Source of the DNA: Jacaranda mimosifolia
Lineage: Eukaryota; Streptophyta; Magnoliopsida; Lamiales; Bignoniaceae
DNA length: 64,000 nucleotides
Assembly: GCA_018894105.1 (NCBI GenBank)
Contig: CM032128.1
Location: 20,999,001 to 21,063,000 of the forward strand
Direction: 5' to 3'
Both the position numbers and the translations under genes were made by a program. Positions within the stretch are counted from its first letter, which is position 1; the number at the start of each line of letters is the position of its first letter. Below, one piece after another: positions 1-11,274 of the stretch. The notes under the pieces were generated by a model. It did not search any database, was not told the DNA's origin, and worked only from the letters and a program-made list of their open reading frames with translations.

Positions 1-202
1 TAACATATGAATTAACAATTAAAATACATATTAGCATAATATCTATTCATCATAAAAGGAGCCACAAGCATCATCATCCAACACTCCAATCCATAAATTG
101 GATCAAATATTTGGAGATCTAGATCAATCCATCACATGAATCAATCAAAGAAAATCCAAATTAAAAGCATGAATTCAGGCTCCGATACCACTTAAAAGAT
201 GG
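1..202 (-). mobile_element. Internal leader and primer-binding site beside long LTR A
   Basis: The minus strand here reads out of the long LTR at 203-2358. A 13-nt site at 178-190, read on the minus strand, is TGGTATCGGAGCC. It differs by one base from the usual initiator-Met tRNA primer site of plant LTR retrotransposons. It lies about 12 nt inside the presumed LTR end, which is wider than usual, so either the LTR end or the site has drifted. The rest of the element lies outside the window. The stretch has no coding potential that I can recognise. Confidence 0.6.
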
Positions 203-2358
203 TGTAAGCCAAGGATTCAATTAATAACACTTAAAAACTAAAATCTAACTTGATTTACACCTCCAAAAGGATCTAAATTCATGTTGTTAAATTGGATTGA
301 GGTCAGAAAATTATCTCAAAAACACATTCCAACCAAAATGAAAAAGATAAGCTAGATCTCTTCAACACAGTCTCCTCCTGGCGCAGCAGAGTTTGAGCAA
401 CCTTTTCCCAGCCAAGTCACCTCGGAACTGAGTGAAACTTGAACCAAAAGAACATCAACGCCTTGATGTATCTCCAATAAAAATTTCAGCTCAAAAAAGT
501 TTTAGCAATACCTCTAATGGGTGTTCCAAATTTACTACCCAAATAGAGGATCTCCAAAAGCTTAGCAATCCAAATGTATTGCCTACAATGATAAGATCCA
601 TACATCAATGGACAATCTAGTTTCTCCTAGATTAGCTGGAAGATCAAAGAAGAAATGAGGATGAAGAAGGCCGAAAATCAGGAGAGGGTAAGGTGAAGAA
701 AAATGTGAAGCCTCAACACATGAGAGAATCAAAAAAATTGGAGGGAAAATGAGGAATCTAACAATTAGATCTAAATGCTTGCTTTTCACGTGTGTTGGCC
801 ATCCCCTTCTATATCTATATATAGAGGGAGGATGGTGTGATGCCAAGGTGGTATCACACCTTCCTCAGGGTGACGCCAACTTGCATGCAAGTGGCATGTG
901 CATTTTGTGTGCATTTGAATTTTATTTAGAATCTTCATTTTATTTAATGAAATATCATCTAAATAAATTCTAATGCCACACTAAATAAACTTTTCATTTG
1001 AATTTTCCCTCCAAACTAAATTCTTCACTTTGACTTAACCTTTAAGTCAAATAACTTAACTCTTTAAGCTAGTAATAGTTAACAACCAATTGATAGTCAT
1101 GTGGCACCAATTAAATTAACCTTCAATTTAATTGGTCTAATTTAACTCCTTAAATTATTTAGATCAATTTAACAATTAAATTGATCAAGCCAAACTGACT
1201 AAAAATTGCATCAACTAATTTTTCTCTCATTTTCGGTCAACTTGGAATTTCTCTAACACTTTGAAAATTCCCTTCATCAAGTAGGATTTCCAATTAGCTT
1301 TTGTGTGTGACCCATTATGTTCTATCATTCATTGGACATGGGCTCACAACTTTTGTGACTTTAGAATATCAAACATTCACATTAGTTTAAACTCCTTTAA
1401 ACTAATCAACTCGATTCAATTAATCTCTGTTCATTGAAGAGTACCCAATCTCCATAGTCGATGTCCAATCTCAAGCCCATGGAGCCCAACAATTGGCCGA
1501 ATGAATGCTTTTGGTGAACCATTATAGCTCTACGTGTATAATGCAAATACGGTCCTTTCGTCTCCTATCTTCATGAAAGAGGTCTAGGGCAAGATATTTG
1601 TCAGCTCCCTAATAACCTCGATACTATGTTTCTAATCTCAATATTCAATTTTGATTTATAACCTCATCTTTGGAAAACTCTTTTTCCAAATTGTCATATT
1701 GCCTTGCACAAGGACTCTTTGGAATCGATCATTATAGAACACATAGGAAATGCACTCACCCTTCACAAAGATGGAGTCAGATCCCATCTTGGATCTCATA
1801 AACCTCCATGTCTAAGTAGCTAACACCCAACCTCAACCCGCACAGCCCGCTAAGTGGCCAAGGAAGAGTCAATGTATAAGTACCTAAACACAAGGTTATA
1901 ATGGATCCTCAGGTCAAAAGACTAATTATATGCACTAGCGTAAGATGGAGAACTTACCACTACCGACATGCCACAACGGCTACGTAGTGGAGTCTCCGAA
2001 TGGACCTCCAATGCTTTGTTATCTAACAAGTACCCACTAATATGCACCCATGTCGTACATGGCTTGCTCATGGAATGGAGCAACATCCAACCCTTAGATT
2101 ATGCATCGTTAGTGCAAGTTTATCCGAATTTTAAATGTCTTGCCTCATAAGATTCTATGACTTTGGATATTTAAGATCACGACTGTGTAAGACTTATTCC
2201 ATGATCACCACCTAGTGCGTGACCAAGTCCCATAGTCTTGTGTGATCTAAGGATAAGATGAAGATGGTCATTTATAGTGAATATCATTCAATTAAGATTG
2301 TCTCACAAGTGAAATAGTTTTCATTCAATCTCATTGGCTGCGAGGCACTATTCCAACA
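203..2358 (-). repeat. Long LTR (copy A) of an unclassified LTR retrotransposon
   Basis: About 2.15 kb, read on the minus strand. It starts TGTTGGAATAGTGCC at 2358 and ends near 203, just before the primer-binding site. A TATA-like run (TATATATAG on the minus strand) lies at 815-823 and could be its promoter. A diverged copy in the same orientation lies at about 41440-43622 and a partial opposite copy at 60796-61660, so this is a repeat family. The sequence right of 2358 is gag of a different, Tat-like element, so LTR A inserted into that older element. The primer site and general style suggest Ty1/copia, but no coding domain is in the window to prove it. The left boundary is uncertain by tens of bases. 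Confidence 0.65.
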
Positions 2359-2960
2359 CTGTTGTGCCATCATACTCTGGCAAATTTATTGTCTTCATTC
2401 TAGGAGAAAATGCCTCCACCAAAATGCTTAGGGATTGCACCTCAGGAGAGCGATAGCCAGATGGTGGTACTAGCTTCCCACTCCTCTTGATGGATACAAC
2501 ATCAAGGAAAGCATATGGACTCCAACATCAACAGGCACACACTAGGTGGAATCCACTCAGAGTGAAAGATGTGTTGCCTGTTGGGGTAACGGGGGAGAAG
2601 TAGTGTCATGTTGGAGTTGGCTCTTCACTTAGTTCTCTCCGGGAAGGACAAAATCCCCTAACTTTAGTGGAAGGATGGCTACAACTCTTGGGACTACTTT
2701 GGCTGCAACTTGAGCAGTGATATTCTCCACTAAGGTTTTCAACACCTCCTGGGTTATAGGTAGAATGAGATCTCCAGAAAGTAGTGCCAGCTGCGTTGGC
2801 GTCTCCTTCAATGTAGGTTGTGCATTCAGAGCTAGCTCTAGCTCTAGGTGCAATGGTGCTTCAGGTTGGTGACTCTCCACGTTTTCCAATATCAAAGCCA
2901 TCTAGTTGCTAAAATCGCGAGCTCTCAGTCTCATCTGCATCCTTAGCGTTCTTTCTTCAC
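2359..2960 (-). pseudogene. Decayed gag of a Tat/Athila-type Ty3/gypsy element (family T, copy 1)
   Basis: On the minus strand 2901-2629 is an open stretch of 90 residues, rich in Leu, Val and Glu, starting MALILENVESHQPE. The same region recurs at about 63000-63320 with clear similarity, followed by the same downstream segment (2359-2620 against 62740-62990). The second copy continues into a recognisable gag with a zinc knuckle, which identifies this piece as the gag N-terminal part. It is cut at 2358 by long LTR A. No complete reading frame survives. Confidence 0.6.
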
Positions 2961-3440
2961 AATTTAGAGATCTTAAAAACGACACTAAAATGATACTACA
3001 TGAAGTAGATTAAGGTCCTTTCTATTAGACAATAGTCTATCAGTTTATTTTCTCTAGAATGCATGCAAAGAGATTTTTTTTTTTCTCGAGATTTCACAAT
3101 TCTTTATAACGATTTCTTATGCCTAAATTCTCTTTAGGCTTAGTATTTATAATTTTTCCTTGGTCGTTTAGGCCCATTAGGGTTTCATTGTCCTCCTTCA
3201 TGGGCATAATTATTTTTTGGGTCTTTGGCCTTTTTATTTAATTAATTCATTTAGTTCGTTGGGTCTTTTTTATCTTTTTTCATTAATTTGCCCTTATAGT
3301 CTTAATTATCTATATAATTTTTTAAAAATGTTCATGCAACAATTTACGTTTTTTTTTCCCCCTCTACTAGCATATTTTATTCATTGGTAATAGTATTTTT
3401 TTTAATATGCAAAAAACAATTCACTAAACCCTGTACCCTA
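2960..3440 (-). repeat. Family T LTR and leader (copy 1)
   Basis: The minus strand resembles the LTRs at 49417-49790 and 54830-55170. Shared landmarks are a TATAAATAC box (minus strand, 3151-3143), a motif like AAGAATTGTGAA about 60 bases downstream, and TTTGCATGCATTC after that. It lies directly upstream, in the minus sense, of the gag piece at 2359-2960, as a 5' LTR should. The outer boundary is not resolved; right of about 3340 the sequence is AT-rich without a recognisable feature. Confidence 0.55.
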
Positions 3441-3596
3441 AACTAATTTATTTTAATTAAAAAATATTAAATACATTTTCCTATGGATTTTCATCGAAAA
3501 GTGTGTACGACACATTTTTTGACGAATATTCCATTGGTAAGCCATTAGAATTTTCCTTGTAAATGCTCCAATAGAAAGCAATTGGCAACGCCATTG

Positions 3597-4132
3597 TGAT
3601 ACCGGCTAATACAAGAATTGGGAGAATAGAGTACAGAAAGCTAAAAGCTGAAGGATAGAATCAGCAATGAACGCTTCCTGAATCACTTGCTTCCAAAGAA
3701 AGAAGAAGAAAATTCTGGACTGAGCCATACACACAAAAAACTGCCTCTTCTCACATAACAAATTGCTATTTATGGTGAGATGAGCTGCAACTAATCCTAA
3801 CAAATTGGTAGGCTGGCCAATAAAATTCCACCAGCTCACAGTTGTATAACCAAAGTCTAACTAACTATCATTTGACAGGATTATAGTGTAAATGCAATGG
3901 TTTTAATCCCTAACAGAAGGTGGTTGTAGTCTAGCAAGGTTGGCTGCGGGTTTCTTATTTCTCAGATTGGTAGAATCGCATTTCTTATTAATAGAAGCTC
4001 TCTTCACTTTCTCATTTGGTTTTACGTTTTCTCTTGGCTATTGGCACTTCCCTCTGTATTGTTTCCTTTCCAGCTTCTTGGTCCTCTTGTTATAGCTTGC
4101 ATTATTCATACTTGTACTTTTCGCTCGTATCA
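3597..4132 (-). repeat. 3' LTR of the Reina-type element
   Basis: 536 bp, beginning TGATACGAGCG and ending CCGGTATCA on the minus strand. It is colinear with 8736-9271 with five substitutions and no indel. The target duplication CATTG lies just outside at 3592-3596. Confidence 0.96.
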
Positions 4133-4146
4133 ACTCCCCCTTCGTT
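4133..4146 (-). other. Polypurine tract of the Reina-type element
   Basis: The minus strand reads AACGAAGGGGGAGT directly next to the 3' LTR. This is the expected place for the plus-strand primer in reverse transcription. Confidence 0.85.
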
Positions 4147-4162
4147 GCGATGATTCTTGGCC

Positions 4163-7100
4163 TCAAGGATCAAAGTGTGGGAACCTTTGCTGCAGTTCAT
4201 ACAAATTCTCCCATGTGCTGTCTTCTTCTGGGGCATTGAACCATTTCACAAGGACTTGCGTAGTTGGTCTGTTGTTCTTCTTGACTAACCTGCGATCAAC
4301 AATATATTCAGGCTCAAGTAAAAGGTGCCCGTGTGCAGTGATTGTGGTGGGTAAATATGGAGTGATTGGTTCAGTGCCAGTCTTTCTTTTGAGCTGTGAA
4401 ACATGGAAGGTAGAATGGATTCTAGCTTCTTCAGGTAACTGCAACCTGTATGCTACTGTCCCAATCCTTTCTAGCACTTGAAAGGGGCCAAAATATCTTG
4501 GAGAGAGCTTATGATAAGTGTCCCTTCTCACAGAAAGCTGTCTGTAAGGTCTTAACTTCACAAAAACCCAATCCCCAACTTCAAAAGACCTCTCGCTTCT
4601 CTTTTTGTCGGCTTGTGTTTTCATCCTGTTTTGGGCTATAGCTAGATGTTGTTTAAGAAGTCTGATGGTGGCTTCTCTATGCTGCAGACTTTGATCCACC
4701 ACCTCAATAGGAGAATTATAGGCAATATAAGGCACGTGTATTGGTGGGGGGTAGCCATACACTGCCTCAAATGGAGTTACCCTGGTAGAAGAATGGAAAG
4801 TGGTATTGTACCACCATTCGGCTAGAGGCAACCAATTCATCCATTCCTTTGGTCTGTCCCCTGTCATGCATCTCAGATAACACTCAATGCATCTGTTCAC
4901 CACTTCGGTTTGGCCATCAGATTGAGGGTGATAGGCTGTCGAGGCATTTAGTTTAACTTTCTGCAATTTGAAGAATTCTTGCCACACTTTACTCATGAAG
5001 ATGGTATCTCTGTCAGTAACTATCGTCTTTGGCATTCACTGAAGCTTATAAACACAATCCAGGAAAAGTTGAGCAACTTCTAAAGCTGAGTAAGGATGCT
5101 TTAGTGGAATAAAATGGGCATACTTACTCAATCTGTCCACTACAACCATTATAGCATTCCTCCCAACAGATGATGGCAGTCCTTCAATGAAATCCATAGA
5201 AATCTCCTCCCATATTTTATTTGGGATCGGGAGGGGCTGTAACAAACCTGGATTAGCCACATTCTCACCCTTGAATCTCTGACAGATGCTGCAATTCTTG
5301 ATGAACTGGTATACATCTTGTTTCATGCCTTTCCAGTAAATCGTTTGCTTAAGTCTGTGCAACGTATTTTCAATTCCAGAGTGCCCTCCTACTGAGCTGC
5401 TGTGGAATAGATGTAGAAGTTCGTCCTTTACCTCATCATTTTTTTTGCTGACCACCAGTTTTCCCTTCCTTGTTAATACATCGTCCTTCCAACAATAATG
5501 TGGTTTCCCATTCGAACTATTTTTTAGCTTTTGTATGATATCCTGAATCCTCGAATCCTTTTTCCAACCCTCTTTGATTTTTTGTACCAAGTCATTGTCT
5601 ACTGTAATGATGGCGTTAAGAGACCCTTCCATAGCAGTACCTTCTTCTCCCTCTTTTATTCTTCTTGATAAAGCATCTGCTACCACATTATCTGATCCCT
5701 TCTTATAAGTGATAATGTAATCATACCCCATTAATTTGGCTAGCCACTTTTGTTGACTTGGAGTTGAAATCCTTTGTTCTAGCAAATATTTTAAACTTTG
5801 GTGGTCTGTCTTAACAATGAAATGTCTCCCAATCAAGTATGGTCGCCATTTTTGCACCGCAGTTACTATAGCCAACATCTCCTTCTCGTAAGTGGACAAT
5901 TGTAATTTCTTACCAGAAAGGGCCTTACTTAGAAAGGCTAGAGGCCTCCCTTGTTGCTGAAGGACAGCTCCAATTCCCTGGGCCGATGCATCCGTCTCAA
6001 TGATAAATTCTTTAGAAAAGTCTGGCAATGCAAGCACTGGCGCGTAACTCATAGCTGTCTTCAACTGTTCAAAAGCTTTAGTAGAGTCTTCTGTCCAACT
6101 GAAGTTGTCTTTCTTCAATAGATTAGTGAGGGGTTGAGCAATCTTGCCATAATGCTTTATAAATCGTCTGTAGTATCTTGTGAGGCCTAAGAATCCTCTC
6201 AACTCTTTTAGTGTCTGAGGTCTTGGCCACTCCAACATGGCTTGAACTTTGTTTAGATCAGCAGCAACACCTTGCTCTGTAATGATATGACCAAGGTACT
6301 CCACTTGCTTATTACCAAACTGACATTTGTTTTTCTTAAGAGATAATTGATTTACTCTTAATATCTCCAGTGTCTTTTTAATGTGATTAAGGTGATCTTC
6401 CCAGTTGGCATTGTATATTAGAATATCATCGAAAAAGACCAACAAGAACCTTCTCAGGAAGGGTTTGAACACCTTATTCATCAAAGCTTGAAAGGTGGAG
6501 GGAGCATTAGTGAGGCCGAAAGGCATCACTAGGAATTCGTAGTGGCCATGGTGAGTTCTAAAGGCAGTCTTGCCAATATCACATTCCTTCATTCTTATCT
6601 GATGGTATCCGGACCTCAAATCCAACTTGGAGAACACCCTTGCCCCTTGTAACTCATCTAACAGCTCCTCGATATGTGGAATAGGAAACTTATCTTTGAT
6701 GGTATGCTTATTTAGTTCTCGATAATCCACACACATCCTCCAACTACCATCTTTCTTCTTTACTAGTACTATTGGCGAAGAGAAAGGGCTATTACTTTCT
6801 TTTATCATTCCCGCATCCAACATCTCTTGCACCATTTTCTCAATCTCATCCTTCTGTGATGCTGGGTACCTGTATGGTCTGATGTTAACAGTTTCAGATC
6901 CATTCTTAAGAAGTATACCATGGTCACAGTCCCTTTTAGGTGGCAGTATTTTCGGTTCTGCAAACAAGTCATCAAACTCATGCAACAATTCCTGCAATTG
7001 ATCCTCCTTATGTTCATGACTCACTTGCATTGATAATAGGGTAGCTGGACTTTCCTTCTCCTTCTTATGGATAACTCCTACATGCATCATACTCAACTGA

Positions 7101-7681
7101 AGTGGCTTGTTTAATAGCTTGCTCATTTGCCTGCTACTTGTCATCTTGACCATACCCAGCTGTTTACCTCTCAATGAAACCTTCTTTCCTCCTACCGAGA
7201 ACTCCATTTTGTGCTCCTTAAAGTTCCAGACAGTATTCCCCAAGGTAACCAACCATTCAATGCCCAGAACCAAGTCGCAGCCTCCCATAGGTAGTGTCCT
7301 CATGTCAGAACTAAACTCTACTCCTTGCATTCTCCATACAAATCCCGTGCATATATGTGAGCTTTGCATTTTGTTCCCATTAGCCACGGCTACTGAGAGG
7401 GGAGTAGCAGCTTCTAGTTTCCAACCTAGTTTCTTTGCCACTTGAATATCCAGAAAGTTGTGAGTACTTCCAGTATCAATGAGTATATTTAGTGCCTTGC
7501 CCTTACTACTTCCAGTCAGTCTCATGGTGTTGAAAGTGTAGACTCCAGTGCTAGCAGTAACTGAAATATGATAATTTTCTCCTCCTTGTTCAACTGTCAT
7601 ATCTTCTGACTCATTTTCATCCTCTCTTACCTCTTTATCTTGTAAAGGCATGTCCATTTCTTCTTCCTCTATTACTTCCAT
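4163..7681 (-). pseudogene. pol (protease, RT, RNase H, integrase, chromodomain) of the Reina-type element
   Basis: The frame runs 7681-5036 (881 residues) and, after a TGA at 5038-5036, continues in the same frame from 5035 to 4163 (290 residues). Visible in order: the aspartic protease site DTGSTHNF near residue 69; RT with the LDLRSGYHQI and FFDDILIY motifs; RNase H with ETDAS; the integrase HHCC zinc region (HSGIENTL to CSICQRF); the integrase core with MDFIEGLP; and, in the last segment, a chromodomain (about 70 residues, with VKWFNAPEEDSTWE). The break falls inside the integrase core, just before TIVTDRD, so it would remove part of the catalytic triad. All other motifs are well kept, which fits a recent loss. 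Confidence 0.93.
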
Positions 7682-7690
7682 GACATATAG

Positions 7691-8734
7691 CTATTTTCTT
7701 TTACTGCACTGATGGCTCGGCGTGTATTTCTCATCACACCAAAAGCACAACCCTTTGGATCTCTTCTCATCAAATTCCTGAGGGTTTAACCTTCTTGACT
7801 TAGCATTTGCTGGTTGGTTAGGCTTGAAACTGTTTGCTGGACCCTTGTGGTATGTCATTGATTGGATTGGTTGGGGGGTAGGTAGTATGGGGTTACCTTT
7901 TACTGTTGGAGTGTAGCTTGAGGCTCGTGGTAGAGGTGTGGTGATCTTTGGTGTTGCATAGTTGGTTGTTCCTCTCAACTGGTTGGCTTGCTCCTGTAAT
8001 TTGGCTAGATTCACAACCTCCTGCAAACTTTTCGGTTTGAACATTCTCACAGGTACCGAGATCTCGTTCTTCAACCCTCCTAAGAAGCAACTGATGGCAT
8101 AAGATTCCGAAAGCTCCACATAATTCATCAGTTCGTCAAATTTATCCAAATAGTCTTGGATACTTCCAGTCTGTTTAAGATTCACTAACTCTGACATTGG
8201 GTCTTCAAATAAAAATGATCCAAACCTGTCACTTATCGCTATCACGTATTCCTCCCATGATGTTGTCTCTCTAGCCCTTCTTGACTTCATATACATCTAA
8301 TGCCAGTGTAAAGCTCTCCCTTCTAGATGAACAGTAGCTATTTTGACTTTGGCCATCGGCGGAGTTTCAGCAACCTCAAAAAACTGTTCACATTTATAAA
8401 TCCAATCTCTGAGATTGTCCCCATTAAATTTGGGAAAATCTACCTTAGAACATTTAGTGGCCACATGGTGGTCAGGTTGATGATTCCTCCACTGCCATTC
8501 CCCCCTGTTTTCCAAGTTAGTCTGTTCCCCATTTACAAACTGGTGATTGTTTTGATTCGCAACCAAGGCAGCTATCATCCCACGTAGTTCCTCCATAGTG
8601 TTTTTTGTTTCTTCCGTGCACATACGGAGTTGTTCCTTCAACCCATCTACTTCTCGTCGGAGTTCCACAAATCGAGTTCCTTCTGCCATCCTTGCAATAT
8701 AGCCACCGCCGAGGAACGGTGGCTCTGATACCAC
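7691..8734 (-). pseudogene. gag of the Reina-type element, broken by one stop
   Basis: Two open stretches in one frame: 8734-8297 (145 residues) and 8296-7691 (201 residues), separated by a TAG. The likely start is the internal Met at MAEGTRF, since the upstream part overlaps the primer-binding site. A capsid-like region (WIYKCEQFFEV; DYLDKFDELM) is followed by one zinc knuckle (CFWCDEKYTPSHQC). The second stretch ends at another TAG, and pol opens again in the same frame 9 bases later, so gag and pol form one interrupted frame. The two TAG codons are of the kind made by C-to-T change in a CHG context, common in methylated plant transposons. Confidence 0.9.
8721..8733 (-). other. Primer-binding site (initiator Met tRNA)
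   Basis: The minus strand reads TGGTATCAGAGCC two bases inside the 5' LTR. This is the standard plant initiator-Met tRNA primer site and fixes the direction of the element. Confidence 0.95.
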
Positions 8735-8735
8735 T

Positions 8736-9271
8736 TGATACCGGCTAATACAAGAATTGGGAGAATAGAGTACAGAAAGCTAAAAGCTGAAGGATAGAAT
8801 CAGCAATGAACGCTTCCTGAATCACTTGCTTCCAAAGAAAGAAGAAGAAAATTCTGGACTGAACCATACACACAAAAAACTGCCTCTTCTCACATAACAA
8901 ATTGCTATTTATGGTGAGATGAGCTGCAACTAATCCTAACAAATTGGTAGGCTGGCCAATAAAATTCCACCAGCTCACAGTTGTATAACCAAAGTCTAAC
9001 TAACTATCATTTGACGGGATTATAGTGTAAATGCAATGGTTTTAATCCCTAACATAAGGTGGTTGTAGTCTAGCAAGGTTGGCTGCGGGTTTCTTATTTC
9101 TCAGATTGGTAGAATCGCATTTCTTATTAATAGAAGCGCTCTTCACTTTCTCATTTGGTTTTACATTTTCTCTTGGCTATTGGCACTTCCCTCTGTATTG
9201 TTTCCTTTCCAGCTTCTTGGTCCTCTTGTTATAGCTTGCATTATTCATACTTGTACTTTTCGCTCGTATCA
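8736..9271 (-). repeat. 5' LTR of the Reina-type element
   Basis: 536 bp, colinear with 3597-4132 (five substitutions). The target duplication CATTG follows at 9272-9276. The minus strand carries a CATAAATAG TATA-like box in the middle of the LTR. Confidence 0.96.
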
Positions 9272-9449
9272 CATTGGAAAAAAATTACAAAATTTTTTGT
9301 TGGAACAATTATCGAAGTTTTTCACGCCACTTTCCCGCAAATAACTCCGACGGTTTTACAGCAAATAATTTTTCTATGAAAACTCAGTGAGAGATTTCCA
9401 ATGAATTTTATTCTAAAAATTCCACCAGAAAACTTGTTTTTTAGTAGTG

Positions 9450-9527
9450 AATACTTATTTAGGGTTATTTTTGTCCTTATAAAAGAGTTAAGAAATATAA
9501 ATATTCAAACTATTCATACTTTTATAG

Positions 9528-9591
<64 letters not shown>

Positions 9592-10190
9592 TACAGTATA
9601 CAATAACATAATGAATATAGTATTTTATTTTATTTTTCTACACTCAGCTCGCCAAGTGCATGAAAGTCCCCGGTTGGGCATGTCTACGGTGAGGTATTGT
9701 TGTATTTCACTCATATGAGGTACCCTCAAATTAAACGACACATGTTCTTTTACAACATATTAATGTTAATTTCACAGCAAGTCATTGTTTTGTTTTTTAA
9801 AATTTTAATATAATTAATGTTTGATAAATATTTCTTAAAAATAATTAAAAAGTAAAAATAAAAATAAAAATATAATATATTAGATAATATAATTTAATTT
9901 TTTTAATTACATACTCTATAATATTAAATAATAAACATATCTAAAATAATATAAATAACTTTAGTTGAATTTATTTATTTATTAATTAAGATATAAAATT
10001 AGAAATAGTAAATTTATTTAATAAGTAAAATATTTTTTCAGAAAGAAAATTTTTAAGTTTATTATTTCAAATAATATAATTTTGATAATTTTAAATACAT
10101 ATTTAATATATTAATAACAAATAATATTAGCTTAATGAAATTTATTTATCAAATAAAAAATAAATTTAAAAAAAAAAAAAAGGAAAAAAG
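9450..10190. other. AT-rich spacer
   Basis: Very AT-rich with runs of A and T. It includes a trinucleotide repeat (separate entry). No gene or transposon was recognised. Confidence 0.6.
9528..9591. repeat. (AAT)n microsatellite
   Basis: About 21 uninterrupted AAT/ATA units in roughly 64 bp, inside AT-rich spacer. Confidence 0.95.
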
Positions 10191-10199
10191 AAAGTGTAA

Positions 10200-10400
10200 C
10201 TTCCTTCTTCCAAATCCCGACACCCCCTCCCTGGCCTCCCTTCTTCCCACCCAATCCCCCCAACCAACCCCGCACGGCCGCACCCACAGAGTCAGGCAAC
10301 CATGGACGGGCTGGCCATGGTCGGCCGCCGGCCATGGCGGTTGGATTGTGGGGTTTTTGGGCAGGGCGTGGGGTGGGGGTGGGGGTGGGGGTTATGTATG
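10200..10400. other. GC-rich island with a G-quadruplex-like run
   Basis: A sharp GC-rich block in very AT-rich sequence. The plus strand starts with C-rich pyrimidine tracts, has several CCATGG and GGCC palindromes at about 10300-10340, and ends at 10370-10391 in four G runs of 4-5 bases separated by single T. Reading frames of about 100 residues cross it on both strands, but they are low-complexity and unlike any known protein. It may be a relic of a transposon end. I cannot assign it. Confidence 0.5.
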
Positions 10401-11270
10401 TTATATATATATTTTTTATGTATTTATATATGTAATATAGAATATTCATATATATATGCATATTTATATATGTAAATATGTAAATACTTTGAATATATTT
10501 TTAATAAAAGGCGTTTTGTCATTTACTATTTAATTTTTTATTATTTTTTTTAATATTTTCAATGACGGTTAAAATGACCATTTCATATTTTCATTAAGGT
10601 TAGGAAGTAATTATAATTTTTTATAATATAAATATAGGTTCATATTAGTCAATACATTAATACAAGATATTAAAATAATATAACTAATTAAATTTTGGGT
10701 TGATTTGAGAATGTCAATGGAGAATAATTTTTGGCACTTTTTTTAAAATGCCTTACTAATATGATTTTTTAAGTATATTAATGTATATCACATATAATTA
10801 TTTGACATATATATTGCAAATTTAATCATTTTTTATTGAGTTAAAAATAAGATTGCATAAAAAGATAATAAAATACAATATGTACGGAAATCAAAAGAGA
10901 ATATATAGTAGTAAAATAAATTTAAATAAGCTCATTCCACATTTTATATGTTTAATAAAAAAGTCATTGAAAAGAAAACTCAATTTAATTGCCACAATAT
11001 ATATATACATATATATATATATATGAAGCCATTTAATGAGTTGGAGGATAAAATAAATAAAATTTTATTATTGGTAGTTATTATTTTAATACAATGAACC
11101 CTCAACATACAATTAAAATTCATTATAAATTATCCGTACAAGTAGCAAGTTAAATATATTTTATTATGTTGATAACTATCATTAAAATGAAAGGATATGA
11201 TTTCATATTTTAAATCCAATGGTTTAAATTAAATACATTTGTACATCCCTTACATGAGGTATGTACAAGC
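10400..11270. other. AT-rich spacer, nothing recognised
   Basis: AT-rich sequence with a dinucleotide AT run near 10998-11024. No coding, RNA or clear transposon signal seen. Confidence 0.55.
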
Positions 11271-11274
11271 AAGT

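Larger units (their letters stand above)
3597..9271 (-). mobile_element. Complete Reina-type Ty3/gypsy chromovirus, 5675 bp
   Basis: A structurally complete LTR retrotransposon on the minus strand: 5' LTR 9271-8736, primer-binding site 8733-8721, gag, protease, reverse transcriptase, RNase H, integrase and chromodomain in one frame, polypurine tract 4146-4133, and 3' LTR 4132-3597. The 5-bp target duplication CATTG is at 3592-3596 and 9272-9276. The two 536-bp LTRs differ at five places by eye (0.9 percent), so insertion was recent. Its small size, short LTRs, single zinc knuckle and C-terminal chromodomain point to the Reina group of chromoviruses. Three in-frame stops break gag-pol, so this copy should not make the full polyprotein. 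Confidence 0.95.
3450..9449. mobile_element. CACTA-like short element split by the Reina-type insertion
   Basis: The flanks of the young retrotransposon (about 3450-3596 and 9277-9449) appear to be one short element. The right end reads, on the minus strand from 9449, CACTACTAAAAAACAAG, a typical CACTA (En/Spm) terminus. The left flank near 3470 (TTTTCCTATGGATTTTC) resembles the inverse of the right subterminal sequence, but its CACTA terminus is decayed, so the left limit is a guess. Without the insertion it would be about 300-330 bp and non-coding, hence a MITE-like derivative. Confidence 0.45.

Noticed and set aside
8327..8587. Plus-strand frame opposite gag of the Reina-type element
   Set aside because: Antisense shadow of a well-supported gag frame.
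10132..10461. Overlapping frames of about 100 residues on both strands
   Set aside because: Low-complexity Pro/Gly and Lys/Phe runs produced by the GC-rich island and poly-A; no domain and no gene context.
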